Of a stretch of DNA of 64,000 nt, positions 16,051 to 24,076 are shown one piece after another. The translations under genes and the position numbers were made by a program. The notes beneath the pieces are model-generated. The model did not search any database. It was not told the origin of the DNA and saw nothing but the letters and a program-made list of their open reading frames with translations. This stretch comes from UBA10649 sp963842725 (GTDB lineage: Bacteria > Actinomycetota > Actinomycetes > S36-B12): assembly GCA_963842725.1 (NCBI GenBank), contig CAWJHN010000003.1, positions 124,001 through 188,000 on the forward strand, given 5' to 3'. Positions within the stretch are counted from its first letter, which is position 1. Each line of letters begins with the position of its first letter.

Positions 16051-16976
16051 AGGTTGCTCCCTTTCAGCTTGTCCAGCCATTGCTGGGCGTCGGCGAAGTC
16101 CGCGTCGGTGACACCCGGGCGCAGGACGGGCTGCTTGCCGTCATGGCGCGGGTACGAGCCGAGGAACCGGACGTCGAGGCACACGCGGTGCAGGCCCATG
16201 AGCGCCTCCGAGACGCGGGAGTCCGCCACGTGGCCCTCGAGGTCGACGCTGAAGAAGTAGTCGCCGAGGGCCTTGCGGGTGGGGCGGGACTCGATCCGGG
16301 TGAGGTTGACGCCTCGCACGGCGAACTCGTTCAGGATCGCCATCAGCGCCCCCGGCTGGTCGAGGCGCATGAACAGGCTGAGCGTGGTCTTGTCCGCCCC
16401 GGTGGGCGATGGGATGGCCCCGGGCTTGCGGACGAGGACGAACCGGGTGGTGGCCTCCTCCGTGTCGCCGATGTTCTCGGCGAGGACGTCGAGGCCGTAC
16501 CGGTCGGCTGCCAGGCGGGGCGCCACCGCCGCGTCGAAGGGCGCCGGCACCTGCAGGAGGGCCTCGGCGGCACCGGCAGTGGACGTGGCAGGGATGACCG
16601 TGGCATCGGGCAGCATCTCGGCCAGGTAGCGGCGCACCTGCGCGAGGGCGTGCGGATGCGAGGCGAGGCTGCGCACCGCGGCCATGCCGGTTCCGGGGCG
16701 GGCCATGAGAGCGAAGCGCACGGGCAGGGCGACCTCGTCGACGATGACCAGTCGCCGGCCGTTCGCCAGTTCGTCGAGGGTGACCGAGACCGATCCCTCG
16801 ACCGAGTTCTCGATCGGGATCAGCGCCGACCCGACCTCGTCCGCGCGGACCGCATCGATGGCCGCCTGGACGGACAGGGCGGGGATGTGCTCCGAGCCCT
16901 CGGACGCGGGCATCGACAGGAGCGCCGCCTCGCAGAAGGTGCCGCGAGGTCCGAGGTAGGCGATCCGCGGGGTCAC
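16047..16976 (-). CDS. pheA: Prephenate dehydratase
   Basis: Turns prephenate into phenylpyruvate in phenylalanine synthesis. 309 residues. The catalytic part starts YLGPRGTFCEAAL, has the IPIENSVEGSVSVTLDEL segment and the Thr-Arg-Phe motif (EATTRFVLV). A C-terminal ACT domain with LDQPGALMAILNEFA and ESRPT binds phenylalanine for feedback control. The start GTG 16976 forms a GTGA overlap with the DUF4446 stop; much longer upstream translation in this frame is non-coding shadow. Confidence 0.95.
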   Translation of the reverse strand: MTPRIAYLGPRGTFCEAALLSMPASEGSEHIPALSVQAAIDAVRADEVGSALIPIENSVEGSVSVTLDELANGRRLVIVDEVALPVRFALMARPGTGMAAVRSLASHPHALAQVRRYLAEMLPDATVIPATSTAGAAEALLQVPAPFDAAVAPRLAADRYGLDVLAENIGDTEEATTRFVLVRKPGAIPSPTGADKTTLSLFMRLDQPGALMAILNEFAVRGVNLTRIESRPTRKALGDYFFSVDLEGHVADSRVSEALMGLHRVCLDVRFLGSYPRHDGKQPVLRPGVTDADFADAQQWLDKLKGSNL

Positions 16977-17464
16977 GTGTCGACCCCTCTCGCCAGTCGT
17001 ACCGCCTGCAGCTCCTCCGGGGAGAGGGTGATGTCGCTGTCGCCGCCGGACAGTCCCTTGAGGTAGGTGCGCGTCTCGCTGCGGGCGTGGATGGAGGTGA
17101 TCACCAGGCCGTCGCCGGAGTCGTCCAGCAGGGCGGCCGAGAACGAGTACCGCCCGCCCATGTCGCCGAAGGCGTCGTACCGGACCACGGAGACGTGCCG
17201 AAGCGCGGCCGCAAGGTCCCGGCGCGTGGCGGACAGGGCGCTCTCGAGGCTGAGCACCTCGTCGCGCAGTTCGCCGAACTCGTTCATCGTCCGGCCCATG
17301 ACGTCGACGATGGTCTCGCGGCCCTCGGCCACCTGGAGCAGTTCGTACGCCCGGTTGAGCTTCGACAGCCTGGTAAGGGCATAGGCACCCAGGGCGACGC
17401 CGACGGCGCCGATGGCGATGCCGACCAGCGCTACGACCAGCGCCGCCTGGGGGTCCGAAGTCAC
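16973..17464 (-). CDS. DUF4446-family membrane protein
   Basis: 163 residues. One N-terminal membrane helix (about 8-30, LVVALVGIAIGAVGVALGAY) is followed by a predicted coiled coil (about 35-85) and a small C-terminal domain containing VVRYDAFGDMGGRYSFSAALLDDSGDG, here cited in parts as VRYDAF and GRYSFS. This is the DUF4446 signature; function is unknown, and the gene often neighbours serS/pheA in actinobacteria. GTG 17464 is chosen because TACGCT stands exactly six bases upstream. Confidence 0.85.
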   Translation of the reverse strand: MTSDPQAALVVALVGIAIGAVGVALGAYALTRLSKLNRAYELLQVAEGRETIVDVMGRTMNEFGELRDEVLSLESALSATRRDLAAALRHVSVVRYDAFGDMGGRYSFSAALLDDSGDGLVITSIHARSETRTYLKGLSGGDSDITLSPEELQAVRLARGVDT

Positions 17465-17502
17465 GACCTGAGCGTAGTAGGCCGGTGTGGGACCATCTGC
17501 GA
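17465..17502. promoter_or_regulatory. 38-bp divergent promoter spacer with two leaderless-type -10 elements
   Basis: Reading left, TACGCT (17476-17471) lies six bases before GTG 17464. Reading right, GACCAT (17491-17496) lies six bases before GTG 17503. Both genes would be transcribed from their start codons; the rightward element is the weaker match. Confidence 0.45.
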
Positions 17503-18810
17503 GTGTCACAACTGATGGCGGACGTGCTGTCCCGCGGAGCCGCCAGCCTCGCCGGCGCGCTCCTCATCGTCGCCACCACGGTCAGCCTCATGCGAACCGT
17601 CGTGATCCCCCGGTCCCTCCGCTCAGCCATCGCCGACACGGTCGCCGGGGCCGTCATCTGGGTGACGGGGAGCCTGGCCCGGCTGCGCCGCACGTACCAG
17701 GGACGCGACACCGTGCTGGCCTGGGCCGGACCGTCGATCATCATCCTGCAACTGCTGACCTGGCTGTTCCTCTACATGATCGCTTACGGCCTGCTCATCT
17801 TCGGCGTCAGCGGCATGGACGTCGGCAACGCGATCCGCCAGTCGGGCTCGAGCCTGCTCACCCTGGGCTTCGCAGCCGTCAACACCGAGAACCAGACGAT
17901 CATCGACTTCTTCGCCGCGGCCACCGGCCCGATCGTCATCGCCATGCTCATCGGCTTCCTCCCCACCATCTACTCGGCGTACCTGGAGCGGGAGACCGAC
18001 ATCGCGATGCTCGCCGCCGAGGCGGGCGAACCGACCTGGGGTCCGGAGCTGCTGGCGCGCCGGGCCATGTCGGACACGCTCGACACGCTGCCCGACACGT
18101 TCGCCGGGTGGGCGCGCTGGTCGGCCCGACTGCGCATGACGCACGTGACGTACCCGGTTCTCGTGTGGGTTCGCTCGGCGCGCGCCGACCGCCACTACGT
18201 GGTGGCCCTGATCGCCGTCATGGACGCGGCCGCGCTGCGCCTCGCGCTCACCTCCTCACCCCGCCGGTCGGAGGCCTTCGCGCTGCTCCTGCAGGGAGGC
18301 CAGGCCCTCGAGGTCCTCTACGTCTTCCTGTTCGCCAGGCGCGGCTGGAGCGACCGGCTGCCCTTCGCCGACCGCTTCGCCGGTCGGCGCGGCGATCTCG
18401 CGCGTTCGTCACCCCTTCCCGGCTGGGAGCGCAGCATGCTCGCCATCCAGCAGGCATCGGACATCGACGCGATCCGCACCCTCGACCGCCGCTCCTCGGC
18501 CGCGCTGGCCGAGGGCGAGCAGCACCCGCTGTCACTGACGCGTGCGGAGTTCGACGCGGCCGTCGACCACCTGATCCGGTCCGGGTACCCGGTCGACCGA
18601 GACCGCGACGAGGCGTGGGAGCAGTTCCGCGTCACCCGGGTTCGCTATGAATTCGCCGCCTACGAGCTGTGCCGCCGGCTCGACGCCGCACCCGCGCCCT
18701 GGTCCGGTGGCCGACGCCAGAGCACACCCGTGATGTGGCCGACCCTGGCAATCGACATCCTGGGCGACGACCACGCCACCGAGACGGGTGACGGGACGTC
18801 CGACTCGTGA
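17503..18810 (+). CDS. Polytopic membrane protein, pore-loop-like, function unknown
   Basis: 435 residues. It has an N-terminal helix (about 10-30), two helices around 75-105 and 140-165 bracketing SGSSLLTLGFAAVNTENQ, and a long cytoplasmic part with few motifs. The segment between the paired helices resembles a K+-channel pore loop (T-L-G-F in place of T-x-G-Y-G), which suggests but does not prove an ion-channel ancestry. GTG 17503 is preferred on promoter geometry; ATG 17515 and GTG 17485 are alternatives. It ends in a GTGA overlap with the TMEM165-like gene. Confidence 0.7.
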   Translation: MSQLMADVLSRGAASLAGALLIVATTVSLMRTVVIPRSLRSAIADTVAGAVIWVTGSLARLRRTYQGRDTVLAWAGPSIIILQLLTWLFLYMIAYGLLIFGVSGMDVGNAIRQSGSSLLTLGFAAVNTENQTIIDFFAAATGPIVIAMLIGFLPTIYSAYLERETDIAMLAAEAGEPTWGPELLARRAMSDTLDTLPDTFAGWARWSARLRMTHVTYPVLVWVRSARADRHYVVALIAVMDAAALRLALTSSPRRSEAFALLLQGGQALEVLYVFLFARRGWSDRLPFADRFAGRRGDLARSSPLPGWERSMLAIQQASDIDAIRTLDRRSSAALAEGEQHPLSLTRAEFDAAVDHLIRSGYPVDRDRDEAWEQFRVTRVRYEFAAYELCRRLDAAPAPWSGGRRQSTPVMWPTLAIDILGDDHATETGDGTSDS

Positions 18811-19433
18811 TCGACCTCGCCGTCGTGCTGACGACGTTCGCCCTCATCTTCCCGGCGGAACTGCCGGACAAGACCTTCATCGCGACCCTCGTGCTTGCCA
18901 CCCGGTTCCGGCATCTGTGGGTCTGGCTCGGCGTCATCAGCGCCTTCGCCGTCCAGGTGCTCATCGCCGTCACCGCCGGCGGACTCCTCGCCCTGGCCCC
19001 GCAGCGACTGGTCCTGGCCGTGACGTTCACGCTGTTCGCCATCGGCGCGGTCGTCATGATCCGCGGGGGGCTCGCGTCCCGTGCCGCCGAGCAGGCCCAG
19101 GAGGACGACGAGCAGGCCGAGGTCGACAGCAGGGCGGCCGCCCAGAACCCCACCTCGGCGTGGAAGGTCTACGCCACGAGCTTCGTCATCCTCTTCACGG
19201 CCGAGTGGGGCGACCTGAGCCAGTTGCTGACGGCCGGGCTCGCGGCCCGGACGGACGATCCCGTGTCGGTGTTCATCGGATCGTGGACCGCGCTGGCCGT
19301 CGTGTCCGGGCTCGCGGTGCTGGTCGGCAGCTGGCTGCGCAGTCGCGTGCCCATCTGGCGGATCCGCCTGGTCTCCGGCGGCATCCTGACTGCGCTGGCC
19401 GTCTGGACCGCCGTGGAGCTCGTCCGCGGCTGA
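18807..19433 (+). CDS. TMEM165/GDT1 (UPF0016) family cation transporter
   Basis: 208 residues, six membrane segments in two repeats. Each repeat carries the family's E-x-x-D-K/L-T/S motif on its first helix: ELPDKT at residues 18-23 and EWGDLS near residue 130. Homologues move Mn2+ or Ca2+ in exchange for H+; the specific ion here is not known. Between the halves is an acidic cytoplasmic loop (EQAQEDDEQAE). It starts with GTG 18807 inside the previous stop. Confidence 0.9.
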   Translation: MIDLAVVLTTFALIFPAELPDKTFIATLVLATRFRHLWVWLGVISAFAVQVLIAVTAGGLLALAPQRLVLAVTFTLFAIGAVVMIRGGLASRAAEQAQEDDEQAEVDSRAAAQNPTSAWKVYATSFVILFTAEWGDLSQLLTAGLAARTDDPVSVFIGSWTALAVVSGLAVLVGSWLRSRVPIWRIRLVSGGILTALAVWTAVELVRG

Positions 19434-19442
19434 TCCCGACTG

Positions 19443-20417
19443 CTAGCGCAGCGTCACCTGGCGGGTCGTCAGCCCGGCACGGGCGCGGCGCTGAGCGTCG
19501 GTCAGGGGGGACGAGTCGGCCAGGGCAGCCGTCAGGCGCACCCCGAAGGCGGCCGCCGGCTCCTCGATCGCCGCTGCGCCAGTGCCAAGCGGCAGGTCCC
19601 ACACCGGGCAGACCAGCCCCTGCGCGCGGAACATCCCGACGAACCGGGTCCCCTCCCCCAACGAGTCCTCGCCCGCCGCATGCAGGCGGCCGAGGGCATT
19701 GAGCAGGGGCTCCTCGTCGTGCGGCATGACCCAGCGCAGGTGCTCCTTCTCGCCGATCTGCGTCCAGTACGCGGAGGGGACGCCGGCGAGCTTGACCGTC
19801 GGGTGCGCGTAGGCGCTGGCTCGGTCGAGGGAGGCGCGCACGTCGTCGTTCAGACCCTCGGCGTCGTCGACCCAGAACTCGAAGCTGTCGTAGACGGTCA
19901 CGTCGAGAGCCTGCTCGACGTCGACGAGGTCCTGCAGGCGCGGCGAGTCCGCGGTCACGCGACCCAGCGGAACGGGCTCGCCGGGCTCGGCGGCGAGGGC
20001 ACCGAGCAGGGCATCGGCCAGGTCACGGCTGGCGTCGCCGGATCCGACATTGACCTGCAGGGCGAGCATGATCGCGCCATCCGCGCGGACGAGGGCCGGC
20101 CAGGCCATGGGCAGGACCGTCACGAGCGTCACGACGCGATCGGCGTGCTCCCCCAGCAGCGAGAGCCGGGCCGACGCGGCCGGCACGATCTCGCGCATCG
20201 CCACGATGTCGCACTCGGAGGCGAAGCCGGCGAAGGGCCGGGCCGGGCCGCTGAAGGCCGCGGCGGCCGCCTTGCCGTGGCATGCCTTGTAGCGACGCCC
20301 GGATCCGCACGGGCAGGGCTCGCGCATCCCGACGACGGGCAGGTCGGCACCCGTCGCTGCGCTCGGGGCCGCCACGGGGGCGCCGCCGCTCCGGCGTGTC
20401 GCGTTCTTCTTTGACAT
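19443..20417 (-). CDS. DUF5926-family protein with SEC-C zinc motif
   Basis: 324 residues. After a basic N-terminus, residues 34-48 form a SEC-C metal-binding motif (PCPCGSGRRYKACHG), as at the C-terminus of SecA. The remainder is the actinobacterial DUF5926 domain, with VYDSFEFWVDD and LRWVMPHDEEPLLNAL. Function is unknown. ATG 20417 has TAGGTT exactly six bases upstream (20429-20424), overlapping the stop codon of the GDPD gene. It is convergent with the TMEM165-like gene, 9 bases apart. Confidence 0.88.
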   Translation of the reverse strand: MSKKNATRRSGGAPVAAPSAATGADLPVVGMREPCPCGSGRRYKACHGKAAAAAFSGPARPFAGFASECDIVAMREIVPAASARLSLLGEHADRVVTLVTVLPMAWPALVRADGAIMLALQVNVGSGDASRDLADALLGALAAEPGEPVPLGRVTADSPRLQDLVDVEQALDVTVYDSFEFWVDDAEGLNDDVRASLDRASAYAHPTVKLAGVPSAYWTQIGEKEHLRWVMPHDEEPLLNALGRLHAAGEDSLGEGTRFVGMFRAQGLVCPVWDLPLGTGAAAIEEPAAAFGVRLTAALADSSPLTDAQRRARAGLTTRQVTLR

Positions 20418-20426
20418 GGCCGCAAC

Positions 20427-21224
20427 CTACCGGCTGAGCATCCCCAGCACCCGTCCCGGGCGGTTGGTGATGATGGCATCCACCCCGAGGGCGACGCACA
20501 GTTCGACGTCCTCACGGTCGTCCACGGTCCACACGTGCACCTGGCCGCCGCGAGCGCGGACCCGCGACACGTAGTGCGGATAGGCGCGGACGATGTCGAT
20601 CGACGGCCCCGCGATGCCCACGCCCTCCGGGAGCGACCCGTCACGGTACCGGCGGGGCACGTCGTCCATCAGGTAGACGGTCCGCAGCGCCGGCGCGAGG
20701 TCGGCGACCCGGCGCACGGCGACCCGGCTGAAGGACATCACCCGTGCCCGGGGCACCCCGCCGCCGTTGGGCCGAGTGAGGCCGAACCGGTTCAGCAGGT
20801 CGATGAGGGTGTCCTCGACGTACTTGCCATACCGGGTGGGGTGCTTGGTCTCGATGGCGAACTGCACGGTCGGGGAGGCGTCGAGCATGGTCGCGAGCAG
20901 GGTCTGCAGGGTCAGCACCGACGTGCGCGTCTCGTCCGGCGCGGGATCCTCGAAGTCCCGCCACACGTCCGGTCCGCCGCTGTAGTCGAAGGCGGACAGC
21001 TCCTCCAGGGTATGGGAGCTGACCGACCCCCGCCCGGTGCTGGTGCGGTCGATGCGGCGATCGTGGACGCAGACCAGGACGCCGTCCTCGGTCAGGCGGA
21101 CATCGCACTCGATCGCGTCGGCCCCCTGCTCGACGGCCAGCAGGTACGCCGCCAGAGAATGCTCGGGCTCCTCGTCGTTGGCGCCTCGATGCGCGACGAC
21201 CTGGACGCGCCCCTCGCCTGTCAC
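20427..21224 (-). CDS. Glycerophosphodiester phosphodiesterase
   Basis: Hydrolyses glycerophosphodiesters to glycerol 3-phosphate and an alcohol. 265 residues. The GDPD signature is clear: catalytic HRGANDEEPEHS (residues 12-23), ADAIECDVRLTEDGVLVCVHD, and the C-terminal HVWTVDDREDVELCVALGVD. No signal peptide, so cytoplasmic. GTG 21224 is set by TACGCT six bases upstream. Confidence 0.92.
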   Translation of the reverse strand: MTGEGRVQVVAHRGANDEEPEHSLAAYLLAVEQGADAIECDVRLTEDGVLVCVHDRRIDRTSTGRGSVSSHTLEELSAFDYSGGPDVWRDFEDPAPDETRTSVLTLQTLLATMLDASPTVQFAIETKHPTRYGKYVEDTLIDLLNRFGLTRPNGGGVPRARVMSFSRVAVRRVADLAPALRTVYLMDDVPRRYRDGSLPEGVGIAGPSIDIVRAYPHYVSRVRARGGQVHVWTVDDREDVELCVALGVDAIITNRPGRVLGMLSR

Positions 21225-21296
21225 GCGCAAAGCGTAGGGGCCGACGGCGGGCGGCCGCGCGTCGGAGCGACGAACGTCATGTGACATATTCGCGAC
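21225..21296. promoter_or_regulatory. Divergent promoter region between the GDPD and HAD genes
   Basis: TACGCT reading left (21236-21231) lies six bases before GTG 21224, and CATATT reading right (21285-21290) lies six bases before GTG 21297. The 48 bases between show nothing further. Confidence 0.5.
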
Positions 21297-21968
21297 GTGC
21301 CCAGCGCCTCGCACGACGTGATCCTCTTCGACCTCGACGGCACGCTGACCGATTCGGCTCCTGGCATCGTCAACTGCCTGCACTACGCCCTGGCGCGCAT
21401 GGGCCTGCCCGGCCCCGACGACGCGACCGTGCGAACGATGCTCGGGCCGCCGCTCGTGGTCACCTTCCGAGACCGGCTCGGCATGAGCGAGGCGGACGCG
21501 AGCCGCGCGATCGGCATCTACCGGGAGCGCTACCACGACGTGGGGCTCTTCGAGAACGAGGTGTACGACGGCATTCCAGACCTGCTGCTGGCGCTCGGCC
21601 GGACCCCGGCCACCCTTGCTATCGCGACGTCCAAGCCGACCGTCTCGGCCTCGCGGATCCTCGACCACTTCGGGCTCGCTGACCACTTCGCCTTCATCGC
21701 GGGAGCCGAGCTCGACGGGCCCCGTCAGGCCAAGGCGGACGTCGTGGCGCACGCCCTGGAGGAGCTCGCCGCCCGGGCACGGCTCACGTCCGAGTCCCGC
21801 GTCGTCATGGTCGGCGACCGGGAGCACGACGTCATCGGGGCACGCGCCCACGGCATCGACTGCATCGGGGTGCTCTGGGGCTACGGAGACGCGGCGGAAC
21901 TCCGGTCGGCCGGGGCCGCGGCCGTCGTTGCCACCCCGACCGATCTGGAGTCGGCGCTCATTCGCTGA
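21297..21968 (+). CDS. HAD-family phosphatase (phosphoglycolate phosphatase-like)
   Basis: 223 residues with LFDLDGTLTDSAPGI (motif I), the small C1 cap, IATSKPT (motif II), KADVV (motif III lysine) and MVGDREHDVIGARAHG (motif IV). It resembles Gph/PpaX-type phosphatases; 2-phosphoglycolate or pyrophosphate are possible substrates. Its last 11 bases overlap the convergent flavoprotein gene. Confidence 0.85.
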   Translation: MPSASHDVILFDLDGTLTDSAPGIVNCLHYALARMGLPGPDDATVRTMLGPPLVVTFRDRLGMSEADASRAIGIYRERYHDVGLFENEVYDGIPDLLLALGRTPATLAIATSKPTVSASRILDHFGLADHFAFIAGAELDGPRQAKADVVAHALEELAARARLTSESRVVMVGDREHDVIGARAHGIDCIGVLWGYGDAAELRSAGAAAVVATPTDLESALIR

Positions 21969-23328
21969 AGATGACGCCGGGGTTCATGATGCCCCGTGGA
22001 TCCCAGGCTGCCTTGACCGCCCGCATCGCGGCGATCTCCTCGGCGGACCGGCACATCGAGAGCTGAGCCGCCTTCGCCCGGCCCACACCGTGCTCTGCGG
22101 AGATCGAGCCGCCGTACCGGGCCACGCAGGCCAGCACCGCCAGGTCGATCGCGTCGTCCTCGGCCGCCGGGCCGTGGATCTCGACGTGGATATTGCCGTC
22201 TGCCAGGTGCCCGAAGACCCCGAAGGCGACCACGTCGGGGAACACCGCGACGACGGACCGAAGCTCGACCGCGCAGTCCGCAAGAGATGCGAGCGGCACG
22301 GAGACGTCGAGCTTGTGCGTCATGCCGAGGGCCGTGAACGCCTCGCCCTGCGACTCGCGGAAGCGCCAGAGCCGCGACTGCTCCGAGGCGTCGAGCCCCA
22401 CGACCGCGTCGACGTCGTCGAGGCCCACCAGTCCGGACGCGTCACCGCCGTCGACCACCTCCAGGAGGGTGACCAGCGGATGGCGACGCTCCAGCGGCCA
22501 CGCCATCCCGGTCAGCGAGGACGCGAGGTCCATGCCCTGCTCGTCTATGACCTCGGCGGCGAGCAGGGTCACGCCGGGCGCGACGGCCGAGCGCATCACG
22601 TCGAGGGCCTGGTCGTAGGAGGAGCAGCCGATCAGGGCCACGCTCGAGCGCCCGGCCGGCTGGTGCAGACGAAGCCGTATCGCGGTGATCACGCCGAGCG
22701 TCCCCTCCGACCCGCACAGCAGGGCGCCGAGGTCGTAGCCGGTGTTGTCCTTCAGGAGCCCGGCCAGATGCGAGACGATCCGGCCGTCGGGCAGCACGGC
22801 CTCGATCCCCACGACCTGCGCCCTCGTCATGCCGTAGGCGATCACATGGATGCCGCCCGCGTTGGTGGCCACGGTTCCGCCGATCGTCGCGGAGTCGCGG
22901 GCCGCGAGGTCGACGCCGTAGGCCCAGCCGGCCGCCGCGGCCCGGCGCTGGACATCGCCGAGCGTGGCGCCGGCGCCCGCAGTGAGCTGGCCGGACAGCG
23001 GGTCGACGTCGCCGAGCGCGTTCATCCGGCGCGTGGACACGACGATCGGCAGCCGGTCGCCGCCGGGGGCGGGCACCGATCCGCCTACGAGCCCGGTGTT
23101 GCCGCCCTGCGGGACGACCGGAACGCCGGCATCGAAGCAGGCCCTCAGGACGCCCGCGACCTCGGCGGTGGACGCGGGCCGGACGACGCCGAGCGCGGGA
23201 CCGGAGAAGCGACCCGACCAGTCGACGACGTACTGCGCCGTCAGGGCCGGGTCGGTGAGCACATGCGGGGCGCCAACCACCTCGCGCAGGGCATCGAGGA
23301 CGGCGGTCGCGCTGCCGGTGTCGTTCAC
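21958..23328 (-). CDS. FAD-linked D-2-hydroxyacid dehydrogenase/oxidase (GlcD/DLD type)
   Basis: 456 residues in the VAO/PCMH flavoprotein fold. The FAD-binding half has VVPQGGNTGLVGGSVP and DSATIGGTVATNAGG; the C-terminal cap has FGHLADGNIHVEIHG and the ending SAEHGVGRAK. Such enzymes oxidise D-lactate, glycolate or D-2-hydroxyglutarate; this sequence alone does not decide. The start is GTG 23328, with AAGGAT six bases upstream inside a bidirectional promoter. Confidence 0.88.
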   Translation of the reverse strand: MNDTGSATAVLDALREVVGAPHVLTDPALTAQYVVDWSGRFSGPALGVVRPASTAEVAGVLRACFDAGVPVVPQGGNTGLVGGSVPAPGGDRLPIVVSTRRMNALGDVDPLSGQLTAGAGATLGDVQRRAAAAGWAYGVDLAARDSATIGGTVATNAGGIHVIAYGMTRAQVVGIEAVLPDGRIVSHLAGLLKDNTGYDLGALLCGSEGTLGVITAIRLRLHQPAGRSSVALIGCSSYDQALDVMRSAVAPGVTLLAAEVIDEQGMDLASSLTGMAWPLERRHPLVTLLEVVDGGDASGLVGLDDVDAVVGLDASEQSRLWRFRESQGEAFTALGMTHKLDVSVPLASLADCAVELRSVVAVFPDVVAFGVFGHLADGNIHVEIHGPAAEDDAIDLAVLACVARYGGSISAEHGVGRAKAAQLSMCRSAEEIAAMRAVKAAWDPRGIMNPGVIFSE

Positions 23329-23333
23329 GGGGT

Positions 23334-23340
23334 TATCCTT
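23334..23340. promoter_or_regulatory. Overlapping bidirectional -10 elements
   Basis: Rightward TATCCT (23334-23339) serves the secreted-protein gene (leader about 30 bases, AAGGAGG at 23364-23370). Leftward AAGGAT (23340-23335) lies six bases before GTG 23328. The two hexamers share five base pairs. Confidence 0.45.
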
Positions 23341-23375
23341 GCCGAGACACCGCTACGACGTCGAAGGAGGCTGGC

Positions 23376-23957
23376 ATGAGAACCCGACTGCGCACCCTCC
23401 TGGCCGTCGGTGCCGCGCTGCTGGTGCTCGGCACGGCCTCGCCGGCCGGCGCGACCGAGACCCAGCCCGCCAGCGGCACGTTCACGTTCGCCACCGCCAA
23501 CGGCATCCTGCCGACGTGGACGGCGGAGGACATCGTCCTGATCGGCGTCAGCCCCGGATCCGTGACGACCGCGGCCTCGAACCTGACGGCTCGGGTCTCC
23601 GTCCCCATCATCGCCAAGACCGGCACCGCGAACGCCGCGGCCGGCGGGTTCCGCCTCTACAACGTCCGGACCGGAGACGGGGTCCGCTGCTCGAACCCGA
23701 CCATCGACACGAGAGCGCGACTGGTCGACTGCGTGCTCGCCGACGGCACCAACGCGGCCCTGTTCCAGATCCGGTCGATCGCCTCGCGCTCACGGCTGGC
23801 GGGGGCCTCGACGATCACCACGATCTTCCGCGGCGTCACACTGCGCATCAACGGTCAGGCGATGGCCGACATGCTCAACGAGGAACTCGACACGATGGCG
23901 TTCAGCCCGTACGTGACCGTGGGCACCGGGGACCTCATCGTGACGCGCGCCCGCTGA
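23376..23957 (+). CDS. Secreted protein of unknown function
   Basis: 193 residues with a clear signal peptide ending about residue 27 (LLVLGTASPAGATE). The mature part is beta-rich, without membrane segments or recognised motifs, and has two cysteines (in GVRCSNPT and LVDCVLA, about 17 apart) that could form a disulfide. A strong AAGGAGG lies 5 bases before ATG 23376. I do not recognise a family. Confidence 0.8.
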   Translation: MRTRLRTLLAVGAALLVLGTASPAGATETQPASGTFTFATANGILPTWTAEDIVLIGVSPGSVTTAASNLTARVSVPIIAKTGTANAAAGGFRLYNVRTGDGVRCSNPTIDTRARLVDCVLADGTNAALFQIRSIASRSRLAGASTITTIFRGVTLRINGQAMADMLNEELDTMAFSPYVTVGTGDLIVTRAR

Positions 23958-24042
23958 CGCACAGACCGCCGGGGCGCCAGGTTTTCCACAGGCGGGAACC
24001 GAGGTTTCCCTTCCCCCTCCGCTGGGCATCACGCTGCTCGTA

Positions 24043-24060
24043 GCACCCGGTCCTGGGTGC
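24043..24060 (+). repeat. Hairpin in the leader of the FN3-like gene
   Basis: GCACCC (24043-24048) and GGGTGC (24055-24060) form a six-pair stem with a six-base loop, 16 bases before ATG 24077. The 119-base gap also has a weaker GGGAA/TTCCC stem at 23994-24010. Either could end the preceding transcript or shape this leader. Confidence 0.35.
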
Positions 24061-24076
24061 ACGAGGGAGATCGATC

